A stretch of 64,000 nt of DNA from Microbulbifer sp. GL-2 (GCF_007183175.1 NZ_AP019807.1:124001-188000), one strand, 5' to 3'. Shown: positions 52,128 to 62,543, counted from the first letter of the stretch. Program-made: numbers and translations. The notes: generated by a model from the letters alone, not told the origin.

Positions 52128-55100
52128 ATGAAACACTTTCTCGCGCTCGGCAGCCTTGCCGTGGCGATCTTTGCCTCAGGCCAGGCGCATGCCGTGGACT
52201 GTACAGGCCTCCCGGACTGGGATGCCGCAACCGCCTACAACGGTGGTGCAGAAGTCCAGTACAACAGCAACGCTTATCGGGCCAACTGGTGGACACAGAA
52301 CCAGAACCCGGAGCAGTTCTCCGGCCAGTATCAGGAATGGACGCTAAAGGGCGCCTGTGAGGGTGCTGTTGACCAGCCCCCAGCCGGTTCCATCACCGCC
52401 CCCACCAGCGGTATGACATTTAGCGAAAATGACAGCGTTATCATTACCGTGGGCGCGAACGACGATAGCCAGGTCGTCAGCGTGGAATTTTTCGTCGATG
52501 GTACCTCTATCAGTACAGATACCAGCGCGCCCTGGCAGACCAGCTGGACCGCCGTTGCCGGCAACCCGGTGTTGCGCGCACGCATAGTGGACGACGCGGG
52601 ACAGGACGCGTTTACTACGGACGTCACCATCACCGTTAGCGCGAGCGGTCCACAAGCCCCGGTCGTCTCGCTCGACAACCCGATAGACGGTACGCAATTG
52701 GATACCGGTGCGACTGTATCCCTCACCGCCAGCGCCAGTGACGCAGATGGCAGCATCACTTCGGTAGAGTTTTTCGTCGACGGTAACAGCCTTGGAAGTG
52801 ACACCAGTGCACCCTACGCGATCGAGTGGACAGCGACCGAAGGCAGCCATGTCCTGTACGCAACGGCCACTGACAACGATGGCCAGAGCACCCAATCGGC
52901 CTCAGCCAGTATTAACGTCACCACACCCGATAATCCTCCAACGGTCTCACTGGATAATCCCGTCGACGGTAGCGTGTTTGATAAAGGCACCAGTGTCAGC
53001 ATCACTGCAACAGCCAGCGATACAGAAGGTGCGATTTCCAAAGTGGAGTTCTTTGTCGCCGGACAGAAAGTGGGCGAAGATTCCAGTGCGCCGTTTAGTA
53101 TCGATTGGGTCGCCACTCCCGGCAGCGCCTCCGTTTTCGCGAGAGCATTCGATACCGCTAACCAGTCCACTGACTCCGCGCAGGTTTCAATCACCGTAAA
53201 CGGTGAACCCGTAGCGGGAGACTTCCCCTGTCGTCCCGATGGCTTGTTTACCAGCCCCGGGACAGCACCGGACTACTGCGATATCTATACCGAGGAAGGC
53301 CGGGAGATCATGGGGGCCGATCATCCGCGCCGGATCATTGGTTACTTCACCAGTTGGAGAAACGGTGCCAATGGACAGCCCTCCTACCTGGTGAACGATA
53401 TCCCTTGGGACAAGATCACCCACATTAATTACGCTTTCGCCCATATCAATGACAGCAACGAAGTATCCGTTGGCAATACTGCCGATCCCGCCAACCCTGC
53501 CACCGGCATGACTTGGCCTGGCGTCAGTGGCGCAGAGATGGATACGGACTTCAGCTATCAGGGCCATTTCAACCTGCTGAATAAATTTAAAAAGCAGCAT
53601 CCTGAAGTGCGCACCCTCGTTTCCGTCGGTGGCTGGGCAGAAACCGGTGGTTACTTCAACGAATCTGGTGATCGTGTTGCCAATGGTGGTTTCTATACCA
53701 TGACCACCAATGGCGATGGCAGCATCAACCATGCCGGCATTGAAACGTTCGCCAACTCCGCCGTGGACTTTATCCGCCAGTATGGCTTTGACGGCGTCGA
53801 TATCGATTACGAATATCCCACCTCAATGAACGATGCCGGCAACCCGCTGGACTTTGGCATCGCCAATCCGCTACGCGGTTCTCTCATGAAATCTTATGAG
53901 GAGCTGATGCGTGTATTGCGTGAAAAGTTGGACATCGCGGGTGAGCAAGATGGCACCCACTACATGCTGACCATCGCCTCGCCGTCTTCCGGATACCTGC
54001 TGCGCGGCATGGAAACCATGCAGATCACCCAGTATCTGGACTACGTCAACATCATGACCTACGACCTGCACGGCGCGTGGAATGAATACGTGGGCCATAA
54101 CTCCGCACTGTTCGACAACGGTGAAGATCCGGAACTGGCCGCAGCGAGTGTTTACTCCACTTCCCAGTATGGTGGTATTGGCTACCTGAATATCGACTGG
54201 GCAGTGAAGTACTTCCGCGGATCCATGTCCCCGGGCCGCATTAATATCGGTATTCCCTACTACACCCGAGGCTGGCAGGGCGTTAGCGGTGGCAACAACG
54301 GCCTGGGCGGCTCTGCCGCACTGCCAAACCAGTCCGACTGTCCGACCGGTACCGGCGGCTCTGCCAAGTGCGGTTATGGCGCCATTGGCATCGACAACAT
54401 GTGGCACGACCTGGACGAAAACGGCGTGGAAATGGGCGCGGGCTCCAACCCCATGTGGCATGCCAAAAATCTGGAAAATGGCATTCTCGGTTCCTATGTC
54501 ACGGACTACGGGCTCGATCCAGCAGGCGACCCGGACGATGCGTTTGTCGGCACTTACGTACGTAACTACGATGCTGTGTCTGAAGCGCCGTGGCTCTGGA
54601 ACAGCACTAAGAATGTGTATATCTCCACGGAAGACGAAGAGTCGATGGACGCGAAGGTACAGTACGTTATCGACCAGGGTGTTGGTGGCATCATGTTCTG
54701 GGAACTCGCCGGTGACTACGACTGGGATGCCGCCAAGGGTGAGTACTATATGGGCTCCACCCTGACGACCCTCGCCTACGACAAATTTGCCAGTGCGGTG
54801 CCCTATCGCGAGCAGCGCAGTGATCGCGTAACTCCGTCCGAAGCGATCGATGTGGGCATTGAAATTTCCGGATTTAAACTCGGCGACCAGAACTACCCGC
54901 TGAACCCCAAGCTGTACATCACCAATAACACCGGTGGTGTGTTGCCCGGCGGTACTGTATTTGAGTTCGATATGCCGACGTCGACATCCAACATCATTAC
55001 CGATCAGAGCGGTGCCGGTCTTGAGGTCATCGAGGATGGCGCCAATTCCGGTGGCGGCAATGTCGGTGGACTTGAGAACGAATTCCACCGCGTGCGCTTC

Positions 55101-55490
55101 GCCCTGCCGGGTTGGCAGGATCTTGCCGATGGCGAGACCTGGGATATGACCTTGAATTACTACCTGCCCGTTTCAGGCCCCCAGGCCTACACAGCCACCG
55201 TGAACGGTACAACGTACGCACTGGCATTCGAGCATCCGGAACTGCCTCTGGCGACGCCTGCGGGTAGTGGCGACGGCGGCACTGGCGGAGGCAGCGGAGG
55301 GACCAGCTGCGCCGACGCCGGTATCGATACCAGCGGACTGGTGACCTATCCACAGTGGCCCTCCGGCGATCACGCCAGCGGCGGTCAACAAGTCATTCAT
55401 GACGACAGCGTATACCGAGCCAAGTGGTGGACAAATTCGGTTCCAGGAAGCCCCGATGGCAGCTGGGAATTTGTCTGCAACGTGAACTGA
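52128..55490 (+). CDS. Secreted GH18 chitinase with two chitin-binding and three Ig-like domains
   Basis: An endo-acting chitinase of about 1120 residues. Signal peptide 1-22 (ends GQAHA), then a CBM5/12 domain (~24-80, with ATAYNGGAEVQYNS and NWWTQNQNP). Three Ig-like repeats of ~90 residues follow (~85-370, each with VEFFVDG-type strands). The GH18 barrel has DGVDIDYEYP, with catalytic Glu562. A second CBM5/12 closes the protein (YRAKWWTNSVPG) after a Gly/Ser linker. The upstream in-frame ATG at 52089 would precede the signal peptide and is rejected. It starts extracellular chitin breakdown. Confidence 0.95.
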   Translation: MKHFLALGSLAVAIFASGQAHAVDCTGLPDWDAATAYNGGAEVQYNSNAYRANWWTQNQNPEQFSGQYQEWTLKGACEGAVDQPPAGSITAPTSGMTFSENDSVIITVGANDDSQVVSVEFFVDGTSISTDTSAPWQTSWTAVAGNPVLRARIVDDAGQDAFTTDVTITVSASGPQAPVVSLDNPIDGTQLDTGATVSLTASASDADGSITSVEFFVDGNSLGSDTSAPYAIEWTATEGSHVLYATATDNDGQSTQSASASINVTTPDNPPTVSLDNPVDGSVFDKGTSVSITATASDTEGAISKVEFFVAGQKVGEDSSAPFSIDWVATPGSASVFARAFDTANQSTDSAQVSITVNGEPVAGDFPCRPDGLFTSPGTAPDYCDIYTEEGREIMGADHPRRIIGYFTSWRNGANGQPSYLVNDIPWDKITHINYAFAHINDSNEVSVGNTADPANPATGMTWPGVSGAEMDTDFSYQGHFNLLNKFKKQHPEVRTLVSVGGWAETGGYFNESGDRVANGGFYTMTTNGDGSINHAGIETFANSAVDFIRQYGFDGVDIDYEYPTSMNDAGNPLDFGIANPLRGSLMKSYEELMRVLREKLDIAGEQDGTHYMLTIASPSSGYLLRGMETMQITQYLDYVNIMTYDLHGAWNEYVGHNSALFDNGEDPELAAASVYSTSQYGGIGYLNIDWAVKYFRGSMSPGRINIGIPYYTRGWQGVSGGNNGLGGSAALPNQSDCPTGTGGSAKCGYGAIGIDNMWHDLDENGVEMGAGSNPMWHAKNLENGILGSYVTDYGLDPAGDPDDAFVGTYVRNYDAVSEAPWLWNSTKNVYISTEDEESMDAKVQYVIDQGVGGIMFWELAGDYDWDAAKGEYYMGSTLTTLAYDKFASAVPYREQRSDRVTPSEAIDVGIEISGFKLGDQNYPLNPKLYITNNTGGVLPGGTVFEFDMPTSTSNIITDQSGAGLEVIEDGANSGGGNVGGLENEFHRVRFALPGWQDLADGETWDMTLNYYLPVSGPQAYTATVNGTTYALAFEHPELPLATPAGSGDGGTGGGSGGTSCADAGIDTSGLVTYPQWPSGDHASGGQQVIHDDSVYRAKWWTNSVPGSPDGSWEFVCNVN

Positions 55491-55683
55491 GTTTTAGCGG
55501 GGGCAGGAAGCCCTCCGCTGTTACAACAGGATGTTGCCAATTTCTCTCTGAAGACGTTACAGGTTATTACTCCTGTACTTGCCCCGGTCTCCGGGGCCTT
55601 TTTATTTTTGACCAAGGAATTTTTCTCATGCTCGTAAGCGCAACTTCCCGAACTGCACGCGTAACAATGACTGCCTCGCACTC

Positions 55684-56835
55684 ATGAATCCTGGTACGGA
55701 ATCAAGCGGTAGCATGCAACAACAGACCAACTACTCTCCCACTAGCCACAGGCGCCTGGCATCCGTCGATGCCTTGCGTGGCTTTGATATGTTCTGGATT
55801 ATTGGGGGCGAATCCCTGTTCGCCCCGCTGCTGTCCCTGACCGGGCTCGGTGCTTTTGCATGGGGACAGGCGCAGATGCAGCACAGTACATGGCATGGAT
55901 TTACCCTGTATGACCTGATCTTCCCACTGTTTATCTTTCTTTCCGGAGTTACCCTCGGTCTGGCCAATAAAACCTTGCGGGGCCAGCCGCCACAACAACG
56001 CCAGAGCGCATACAAAAAAGCGATCAAAAGACTGCTGATTCTTGTGGGTCTCGGGGTGCTTTATAACCACGGCTGGGGCGCAAGTGTTCCCCCCGACCTG
56101 TCCGAAATACGCTATGCCAGTGTTCTCGCCCGCATTGGCTTTGCCTGGTTCTTTGCCGCACTGATTGTCTGGCACTGTCGCCCCATCGCCCAATACCTGA
56201 TTTTTGCGGGTATCCTGTTTGGCTACTGGCTCCTGCAACTCGGGCTGGGGGATTTCAGTATCTCGGGATCAATTAACGCTGCAGTAGACCAATGCTGCCT
56301 GCCGGGCATCACTTATCAAGGCAAGCCGTACGACCCTGAAGGGCTACTGTCTACCTTGCCCGCCGTCGCCAATGCTCTCGCTGGCGTTTTTGCCGGCCGC
56401 TGGCTGCATCTGCACGGAGACCGGCCAGGTAAACTGCTCAAGGGATTGTTCCTCGCGGGTATCACCCTATTCGCACTCGGCTGGACCTGGAACCTGATTT
56501 ACCCGGTGAACAAAGACTTATGGACGGGATCTTTCACCCTCGTCACCATTGGTTGCAGCCTGCTGTTCCTCGGTTGCTTCTATCTGATTGCGGATATATG
56601 GAAGTGGCGCTTGTTTACCACTCTGTTTGCTGTGATCGGTTGCAATGCCATTCTGGTATATATGGCCAGCAGCCTGATGAACTGGACCTACACGAGCAAA
56701 AGCCTGTTTGGCGGCATTGCCTCTGTATTTTCTTCTGCAGATGCCGGGAACCTGGTGATTGTTATCGGTGTGCTGGCGGTACAGTGGATTATTCTCCACT
56801 GGCTCTACCGACGAAAACTGTTTATCAGCCCCTAA
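55684..56835 (+). CDS. nagX: NagX-type transmembrane protein (DUF5009, HGSNAT-like)
   Basis: A 383-residue protein with about ten transmembrane helices. The N-terminal signature RLASVDALRGFDMFWIIGGE is typical of DUF5009 and heparan-alpha-glucosaminide N-acetyltransferase relatives. Homologues named NagX are encoded in GlcNAc/chitin loci of Shewanella and Xanthomonas. The suggested role is acetyl transfer to, or transport of, amino sugars across the inner membrane; this is not proved. It follows the chitinase by 194 bp in the same direction and converges with the receptor at 56999. Confidence 0.88.
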   Translation: MNPGTESSGSMQQQTNYSPTSHRRLASVDALRGFDMFWIIGGESLFAPLLSLTGLGAFAWGQAQMQHSTWHGFTLYDLIFPLFIFLSGVTLGLANKTLRGQPPQQRQSAYKKAIKRLLILVGLGVLYNHGWGASVPPDLSEIRYASVLARIGFAWFFAALIVWHCRPIAQYLIFAGILFGYWLLQLGLGDFSISGSINAAVDQCCLPGITYQGKPYDPEGLLSTLPAVANALAGVFAGRWLHLHGDRPGKLLKGLFLAGITLFALGWTWNLIYPVNKDLWTGSFTLVTIGCSLLFLGCFYLIADIWKWRLFTTLFAVIGCNAILVYMASSLMNWTYTSKSLFGGIASVFSSADAGNLVIVIGVLAVQWIILHWLYRRKLFISP

Positions 56836-56956
56836 GGAGCCTCCATCAGGCCTTGCTCCACTCCCTGCTTGCGACACTATCAAAGTACGGGTCATTCGGG
56901 ATAAAAATACTGCTATTCATATTCATCAACACCCATAATTACAATAATGCAGCGAC

Positions 56957-56984
56957 AAAAAAGCCGGGCAATGCCCGGCTTTTT
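56957..56984. terminator. Bidirectional terminator between nagX and the receptor gene
   Basis: A 7-bp stem, GCCGGGC-AAT-GCCCGGC, is flanked by A6 on the left and T5 on the right. It serves the convergent nagX and TonB receptor transcripts. Confidence 0.88.
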
Positions 56985-56998
56985 CCGTTCAACTTCGA

Positions 56999-59620
56999 TT
57001 AGAAGTTGTATCGTGCTCCCACAACGAAACGACGTCCATTTTCATACAGGGACATGAGACGATCCTCATATTCGCTGTACTCCACGACCTGCTCATTGGT
57101 GAGGTTCACTGCTTCCAGAGTGATCTGTGCGTTGTCAGTGACGTTGTACGAGAAGCTTGCATCCAGCTGACCAAACGCGTCATTGGACAGTGGGTTACCG
57201 TTCCAATGGAAGCCCTTGCTCCACTCAGAGCGATAGTTGTACATCATCCGCGCACCGAAGGTATCGTTTTCGTAGTAACCCATCAGGTTAGCCATGGTAT
57301 CGGAGATACCAACAACACTATCGGAACCAGTATCGGTGTAGGTGTAGTTCGCCTGAACACCAAAGCCGTTGTCGAAGTCGTGCAGCACAGCCAGCTCGAC
57401 ACCAGCGACCAGGCCACCATCGCCATTCACCGGACGACTAAAGTCAACGTCAACCCAGGTATCAGTCTGTTCATCGTAACGCGCTTCGGTAAAGGTCTCC
57501 TGAGCCAGGTAGCTGTGGTTCTTTTTAATAAAGGTCGTTGCGGAGAACGCAGACACATCACCGTAGTACCACTCGTAGGAAACGTCTAACTGGTCCGCCA
57601 GGAACGGCTCCAGCTGAGGGTTACCGGCCTGACCCTGCGGGTCCGGTGCATTCAGAGCACCAAAGGTCTCGAACGGAGAAATCTGGTTCCAATTCTGACG
57701 AGCCATAACACGGGCAACCGCAGTACGAATCACCATATCGTCATTCAGATCATAAGCAATGTTAAAGCTCGGCAGGATTTCGCTGTAGTCGTTATCTTCC
57801 GCGACCCAGGCCAGGTAAGACGGGTTCAACCAATCGCGATCAACCGTTTGGAAGCCCCAGGAATCGCTGCTGAACTCGTAGCCTGAAGAGGCTTGCTCTG
57901 TAGACACATAGCGCAGACCAAAGTTACCGCGGTAGTTGTCGCCCTCGAAATTCGCCTGAACGTATACCGCAAAAATATCTTCCTCTACTGCCCAGTTATT
58001 TGCCAGTTCGAGAGAGCGCGCGTAATCGGCACTGACACCATTCAAGCCAACAAACGCAATTTGTTCCATCACGTCACGCATTTGCGCCAGTGCGGTGGTG
58101 GAGTTACCACCGGCGGGTGTATCAAAGCTCACAACGCCGCCAGAGTTCAAACCACAAGAAGATAAAGTCGGGCAATTTGCGAAGATATAATCAAGGTATG
58201 AGCCAGCGAGATCCTCATTGCCAGTCATAGTCTCAGGACCATGCCAGCTGTATACGATACGCTGCTGGGTACGCTCGGCGCTGCGAACCTTGACACCCGT
58301 CTCGATAGAAGTAAATGCACCCGCCGCGATCGGCAGCTCGAGATCTACCTGGAAGTAAGTTTCTTCATCAGTGGTCGGGCGCTCACCGCCCCAGATCCAG
58401 CCAGCGGCATAGGCATCTGCATCACTAGGCGCTGGATTGGAGTCAAGAGATGGAGCGTTCAGGTCAAACTCATAGTCGCCACCGGACCAACCATACTCCC
58501 AAGAGGTCTCGCGATAGGTACCGCCCTTGGCAGAAGTATTACCGGCAACAACATCCAAGCTGAATACATCAGTTTCATATTCGGCAGTCAGGGTATAGGA
58601 CTGAGATTCAGAGGAAGATACGCGGTTGATCCAGTTCACAACACCACGGCCGTCACCAGAAACCTGGGAGGCCACGACACTGTTGCCACTCAGCTGACCA
58701 TTAGTTGCATGATCGACCGCATTGTCTCCTGCGAATACCAGCCAGTTGGCATTCATGTTATCCGCGTCCATGCTGGTGTCCAGCACGTCCAGAGTCAGCT
58801 GCAGCTCGTCGGTCGGACGCAGCTGAGCAGACAGGAATACAGTTTCGCGCTCGCGCTCCTGGAAGAAAGTCGGGGTACCCATGGTACCGGGAACCATTAC
58901 GCCAGGAGTGGCTTCGTCGGTCCAGGACAGCACTTCAAAACCGGAACGCTGGACAGTGCGGTCTTGCTTGGCCGCAGATACCAACACACCAAAGGTTTCG
59001 CTATCGTTCTTCCAGGAGTACTGGCCAGAAATACTCGGGTCATACTCTTCCGAAGTTTCGGAGTAGATGCTCTCTACTGCAATCGCAGCCTGACCCGCGT
59101 CGAGGTCAAGGGGGCGGTGAGTACGTACGTTAACGGTACCACCCAAGGAACCTTCGTCCTGAGAAGCCTGCGGACTCTTGGTTACCTCGAGGGAGGAGAT
59201 CAAAGTGGATGGCAGCAGGGTAAAGTTGAAGCTGCGAGACGGATTATCCAGAATGAACCAGTCAGCAGTACCGACGGATTGACCGTTCAGGGTTGTACGG
59301 TTGTAATCTGGGCCCGCACCACGAATAGAAACACGTTCCCCTTCACCGAACTCGCGGCTTACCGCCACACCCGTGATACGGGATAGAGATTCAGCGATGT
59401 TCTTGTCCGGGAACTTACCGACGTCTTCCGCAGAAATTGCGTCGACAATTGCACCAGCATTTCGCTTTGTGCTCAAGGCATCCTGGAGAGAGCCACGAAT
59501 ACCGGTTACAGAGACTTCCTCAAGAGCTTCATCCGACTGGGCAATAGCCAGCGGAGCCATCAAGCCACCACTAAGTACAGCCGCACTGATAGACAGAGCG
59601 AGTTGATTGCGCTTTAGCAT
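56999..59620 (-). CDS. TonB-dependent receptor, probable chitooligosaccharide uptake
   Basis: An 873-residue outer-membrane receptor. The signal peptide is about 1-27. A plug of the TIGR01782 (Xanthomonas/Caulobacter) type has EEVSVTGIRGSLQDAL, SAEDVGKFPDKNIAESLSRI and TGVAVSREFGEGERVSIRG. The barrel ends in RRFVVGARYNF. This subtype is common in polysaccharide loci. Two tandem operator palindromes upstream and its place beside nagX and nagR point to chitooligosaccharides as ligand, by inference. Confidence 0.9.
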   Translation of the reverse strand: MLKRNQLALSISAAVLSGGLMAPLAIAQSDEALEEVSVTGIRGSLQDALSTKRNAGAIVDAISAEDVGKFPDKNIAESLSRITGVAVSREFGEGERVSIRGAGPDYNRTTLNGQSVGTADWFILDNPSRSFNFTLLPSTLISSLEVTKSPQASQDEGSLGGTVNVRTHRPLDLDAGQAAIAVESIYSETSEEYDPSISGQYSWKNDSETFGVLVSAAKQDRTVQRSGFEVLSWTDEATPGVMVPGTMGTPTFFQERERETVFLSAQLRPTDELQLTLDVLDTSMDADNMNANWLVFAGDNAVDHATNGQLSGNSVVASQVSGDGRGVVNWINRVSSSESQSYTLTAEYETDVFSLDVVAGNTSAKGGTYRETSWEYGWSGGDYEFDLNAPSLDSNPAPSDADAYAAGWIWGGERPTTDEETYFQVDLELPIAAGAFTSIETGVKVRSAERTQQRIVYSWHGPETMTGNEDLAGSYLDYIFANCPTLSSCGLNSGGVVSFDTPAGGNSTTALAQMRDVMEQIAFVGLNGVSADYARSLELANNWAVEEDIFAVYVQANFEGDNYRGNFGLRYVSTEQASSGYEFSSDSWGFQTVDRDWLNPSYLAWVAEDNDYSEILPSFNIAYDLNDDMVIRTAVARVMARQNWNQISPFETFGALNAPDPQGQAGNPQLEPFLADQLDVSYEWYYGDVSAFSATTFIKKNHSYLAQETFTEARYDEQTDTWVDVDFSRPVNGDGGLVAGVELAVLHDFDNGFGVQANYTYTDTGSDSVVGISDTMANLMGYYENDTFGARMMYNYRSEWSKGFHWNGNPLSNDAFGQLDASFSYNVTDNAQITLEAVNLTNEQVVEYSEYEDRLMSLYENGRRFVVGARYNF

Positions 59621-59695
59621 CGATTTCCCCTTCCTTGCTTATTATTGATATGAAGGTTGTGAGTAATTTTTTTTGTTTCACCTCGTACCGCAGGA

Positions 59696-59709
59696 TGATA
59701 GCGCTGTCA
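59696..59709. promoter_or_regulatory. Candidate NagR operator 1 upstream of the receptor
   Basis: TGATAGCGCTGTCA, 76-89 bp upstream of the receptor start. Identical to operator 2; centre-to-centre spacing is 24 bp. Confidence 0.7.
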
Positions 59710-59719
59710 TTTAGGGTTA

Positions 59720-59733
59720 TGATAGCGCTGTCA
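59720..59733. promoter_or_regulatory. Candidate NagR operator 2 upstream of the receptor
   Basis: An exact second copy of TGATAGCGCTGTCA. The 24-bp spacing is a little over two helical turns, so two regulator dimers could bind one DNA face. Confidence 0.7.
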
Positions 59734-60040
59734 TTCTAAATTATCGAAGATACACAGGATTACCCGGAATTGCTACCGTCTTTGGAGTAAAAAAACCTTC
59801 GGTCCGAGCGATTGATGTAACGACATTCCGCGCTTCGTAGATACCAAAACCATTTAATTGAAAGCAGTTAGCTCAAGGACGGAAAATCCGGGTAGCAGTT
59901 TCGCAAGCTTCATCCACATCAAACCCAGCACCTGCTTACGCTACTCACGGCGAATTTCCGGTCATTTCTGCTAGGATGGCGGACAGACCAGCGGTGCAAC
60001 GACAAGCGCCGATGAAACAGTTCAAGGACCAGACGACCCC

Positions 60041-61090
60041 ATGAAAGCCACCATTAACGACGTCGCCGCGCATGCGGGGGTATCCATAAAAACCGTATCC
60101 AGGGTCATCAATAACGAGCCCTCAGTGCGCCCCGCAACCAAAAAGAAGGTCGAGGATGCGGTCGAGGCCCTGAATTACCAGCCCAACCTGGCCGCCCGCA
60201 ATTTGGCCAGCTCCCGGACATATACCATCGCGTTTATTTACGACAACCCGAACGCCTATTATGTGATCGACATGCAAAACGGTATCCTCAATGCCTGTAA
60301 GGCCCAGGGCTATGAGCTGCTGATCCATCCCAGTAACTCCAAGTCGGCATCGGTCCACGATGAACTGAAAAATCTGGTCGAACACTCAAAGGTGGCCGGA
60401 ATCGTTTTGACTCCACCTTTTTCAGAAACACCGGCGGTGATCGAGACACTCCAGGATCTCGACGTAGACTACGTACGCATCGTTTCCAAAACCGCGGATG
60501 TAAAGGACCAGGACAACTGTATTCAGGTAGACGACTCCGCCGCCGCGTTTGATATCACCCGCCACCTCATCGGGCTCGGCCACAAGCGCATCGGCTTCCT
60601 CTGCGGTGGAGAAGAACACATTTCCACCCACAGTCGTCTTGACGGGTATCGACAGGCCATGAAGGAAGCTGGCCTCCCAGTGGACGAATCCCTGATTCTC
60701 AAAGGAGAGTACTCGTTTGATTCCGGCGTTCAGGGTGCCAAAACATTGCTTGGTACTGACAACCCACCCAGTGCCATCTTCGCCAGCAACGATGAAATGG
60801 CGGCCGGCGCACTCTTTGCCGCTCGATTAATGAATGTCGACATCCCGTCCCAGCTCTCCATCGTAGGATTCGAAGATAGCCCTTTCTCCAGGCAGACCTG
60901 GCCGAAACTGACAACGGCGCACCAGCCCAACAACGAAATCGCCAAGTGTGCTGCCGCACTCGTGCTGAGCAAAGCGCGCGGTAAAACATCCGGCGAGAAC
61001 GCCAGCGCCAGCAAGGAAGCGGGGGTTCAACGAGAATTCACCCCCGAGCTCGTCGTACGTGATTCGAGCGGAAGCGCACCGGGTAGCTGA
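60041..61090 (+). CDS. nagR: LacI-family regulator, probable NagR
   Basis: A 349-residue LacI-type regulator. The helix-turn-helix and hinge (about 3-58) read INDVAAHAGVSIKTVSRVIN and ALNYQPNLAARNLAS. The periplasmic-binding-like effector domain (60-340) includes RHLIGLGHKRIGFLCGGEEH and PSAIFASNDEMAAGALFAA. It lies between the receptor and nagP and probably controls the palindromes seen in this locus, with a GlcNAc derivative as inducer. It is divergent from the receptor. No palindrome was found directly before its own start. Confidence 0.85.
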   Translation: MKATINDVAAHAGVSIKTVSRVINNEPSVRPATKKKVEDAVEALNYQPNLAARNLASSRTYTIAFIYDNPNAYYVIDMQNGILNACKAQGYELLIHPSNSKSASVHDELKNLVEHSKVAGIVLTPPFSETPAVIETLQDLDVDYVRIVSKTADVKDQDNCIQVDDSAAAFDITRHLIGLGHKRIGFLCGGEEHISTHSRLDGYRQAMKEAGLPVDESLILKGEYSFDSGVQGAKTLLGTDNPPSAIFASNDEMAAGALFAARLMNVDIPSQLSIVGFEDSPFSRQTWPKLTTAHQPNNEIAKCAAALVLSKARGKTSGENASASKEAGVQREFTPELVVRDSSGSAPGS

Positions 61091-61120
61091 TCCTTCCAAC
61101 ATTTACCTCCTCCCCCAAAA

Positions 61121-61142
61121 AAAGCCCTCCTTAAAGGAGGGC
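61121..61142 (-). terminator. Terminator of the nagB-nagA-nagP operon
   Basis: A 9-bp stem, GCCCTCCTT-A-AAGGAGGGC (61124-61142), is preceded on the plus strand by A7. On the minus strand it is therefore followed by T7, right for the leftward nag operon. It lies 66 bp beyond nagP and may also stop nagR transcripts. Confidence 0.8.
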
Positions 61143-61208
61143 AGGTTCACGAGAGCCAAGGAGATACAACGACGAGAATCAATGTGACTGATGCACCATG
61201 CAGCGGAA

Positions 61209-62543
61209 TTATTTCCAGCTGCGTATCTTGTGCCCTTTCAGGGCATAGAAAAGGATGAACAGGTAGCACGGTAGCGCTACCCAGTAGCCCGTGCGCACTT
61301 CACCGGCAATTTCAGACAGAGGACCGAAACCAAAGGTTGGGATAATGGCCCCACCGGCGATACCCATAATCAACAGCGCAGACCCCTGCGCGGTCAGGCG
61401 CCCAAGACCTTCCAGGGCGAGAGGCCAGACGGCAGGCCACACCAGTGCGTGCGACAGCCCCATCAGGGCAACGAAAGTGATGGTGTCAGGAACTACTGGA
61501 GCGATACCACTCCACCCCCACAGGATATCGGCCAGTAAAGTACTTTCCTGAGAACCTAACAGCACACCGACCACACACAGGCTGCCAGCCACCGCCGACC
61601 CGAACAGGGCTTGCTGCTGGTTGATAAAGCGTGGAATCCCTACAACACCAATGGTGTAACCGATCACCATAAACACCATGGTGTAGGATGTGAGGGCGGC
61701 GTAATTGGACAAACCAAGACCTTCGCCATAGAGGCCGATGGTGTCACCCGCAATAACCTCGACACCAACGTAGGCGAACAGCGCCAGAGAGCCGAGTACA
61801 ACCTGGGGGTAACGCAGAATATCGAGGAAGCTTCCCTCAGATTGGCCAGCTTCGGCAGCGTCATCTTCGTCGATTTCCGGCAGACCGGAAAACTTCACCA
61901 GTCCAACCAACGCGAACAGGACAATCGCCATGTAGATGTAAGGCATGATCAGGCGGCTGGAAACTTCCGCCAGCTGGGTTTCCCGTTCAGCCGCAGACAG
62001 TTCGGCCAGTGATTCACTATTGAAATCAGTTAGGCCAGACAGAACAAGCGCTGTAAAGGCCAAAGGTGCGAGCACACCCGCGCTTTTACTGATAATGCCC
62101 ATGATGGCGATACGCATGGCCGCGCTCTCAGCAGGCCCCACCTTCACCACGTAGGGGTTTGAAGCCGTTTGCAGAATGGTCAGGCCAGCCCCCAGGCCAA
62201 ACAGAGCCACCAGGAAAACCAGGTAGCTACCGGTTTGCACAGCCGGAATAAAAATCAGCGCAGCGACTGCCATGATTGCGAGGCCAATGGCCATGCCATC
62301 GCGGTAGCCCGTTTTACGCAGAATAAACGACATGGGCAACGCCATGACGGTGTAGGCAATATAAAACGCAAAGGTAACGAACAGCGCCTGGAATTCTGTG
62401 AGATCACAGAGCACTTTCAGGAACGGCATCAGCGAGCCATTCAGCCAGGTCACAAAACCAAAAATGAAAAACAGCATGCCGATAATTGCCATAGGCAACA
62501 GGCTGCTGCGCGTCTCTCTTTGAACACTAACGGCGGATTCCAT
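61209..62543 (-). CDS. nagP: N-acetylglucosamine MFS transporter NagP
   Basis: A 444-residue, 12-helix major-facilitator permease of the FucP/glucose-galactose type. The motif FFIFGFVTWLNGSLMPFLK in helix 1 is characteristic of NagP/FucP. SFILRKTGYRDGMAIGLAIM and TILQTASNPYV follow. It imports GlcNAc across the inner membrane by proton symport. It lies 51 bp downstream of nagA in one operon. No N-acetylglucosamine kinase (nagK) lies in the window. Confidence 0.92.
   Translation of the reverse strand: MESAVSVQRETRSSLLPMAIIGMLFFIFGFVTWLNGSLMPFLKVLCDLTEFQALFVTFAFYIAYTVMALPMSFILRKTGYRDGMAIGLAIMAVAALIFIPAVQTGSYLVFLVALFGLGAGLTILQTASNPYVVKVGPAESAAMRIAIMGIISKSAGVLAPLAFTALVLSGLTDFNSESLAELSAAERETQLAEVSSRLIMPYIYMAIVLFALVGLVKFSGLPEIDEDDAAEAGQSEGSFLDILRYPQVVLGSLALFAYVGVEVIAGDTIGLYGEGLGLSNYAALTSYTMVFMVIGYTIGVVGIPRFINQQQALFGSAVAGSLCVVGVLLGSQESTLLADILWGWSGIAPVVPDTITFVALMGLSHALVWPAVWPLALEGLGRLTAQGSALLIMGIAGGAIIPTFGFGPLSEIAGEVRTGYWVALPCYLFILFYALKGHKIRSWK

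Noticed and set aside
53871..55088. A 405-codon frame antisense to the chitinase
   Set aside because: The opposite strand encodes a recognisable GH18 domain with its active site. The antisense frame has no family signature or start signal.
58241..59386. A 381-codon frame antisense to the TonB receptor
   Set aside because: The receptor on the other strand is unambiguous; the antisense product has no recognisable domain.
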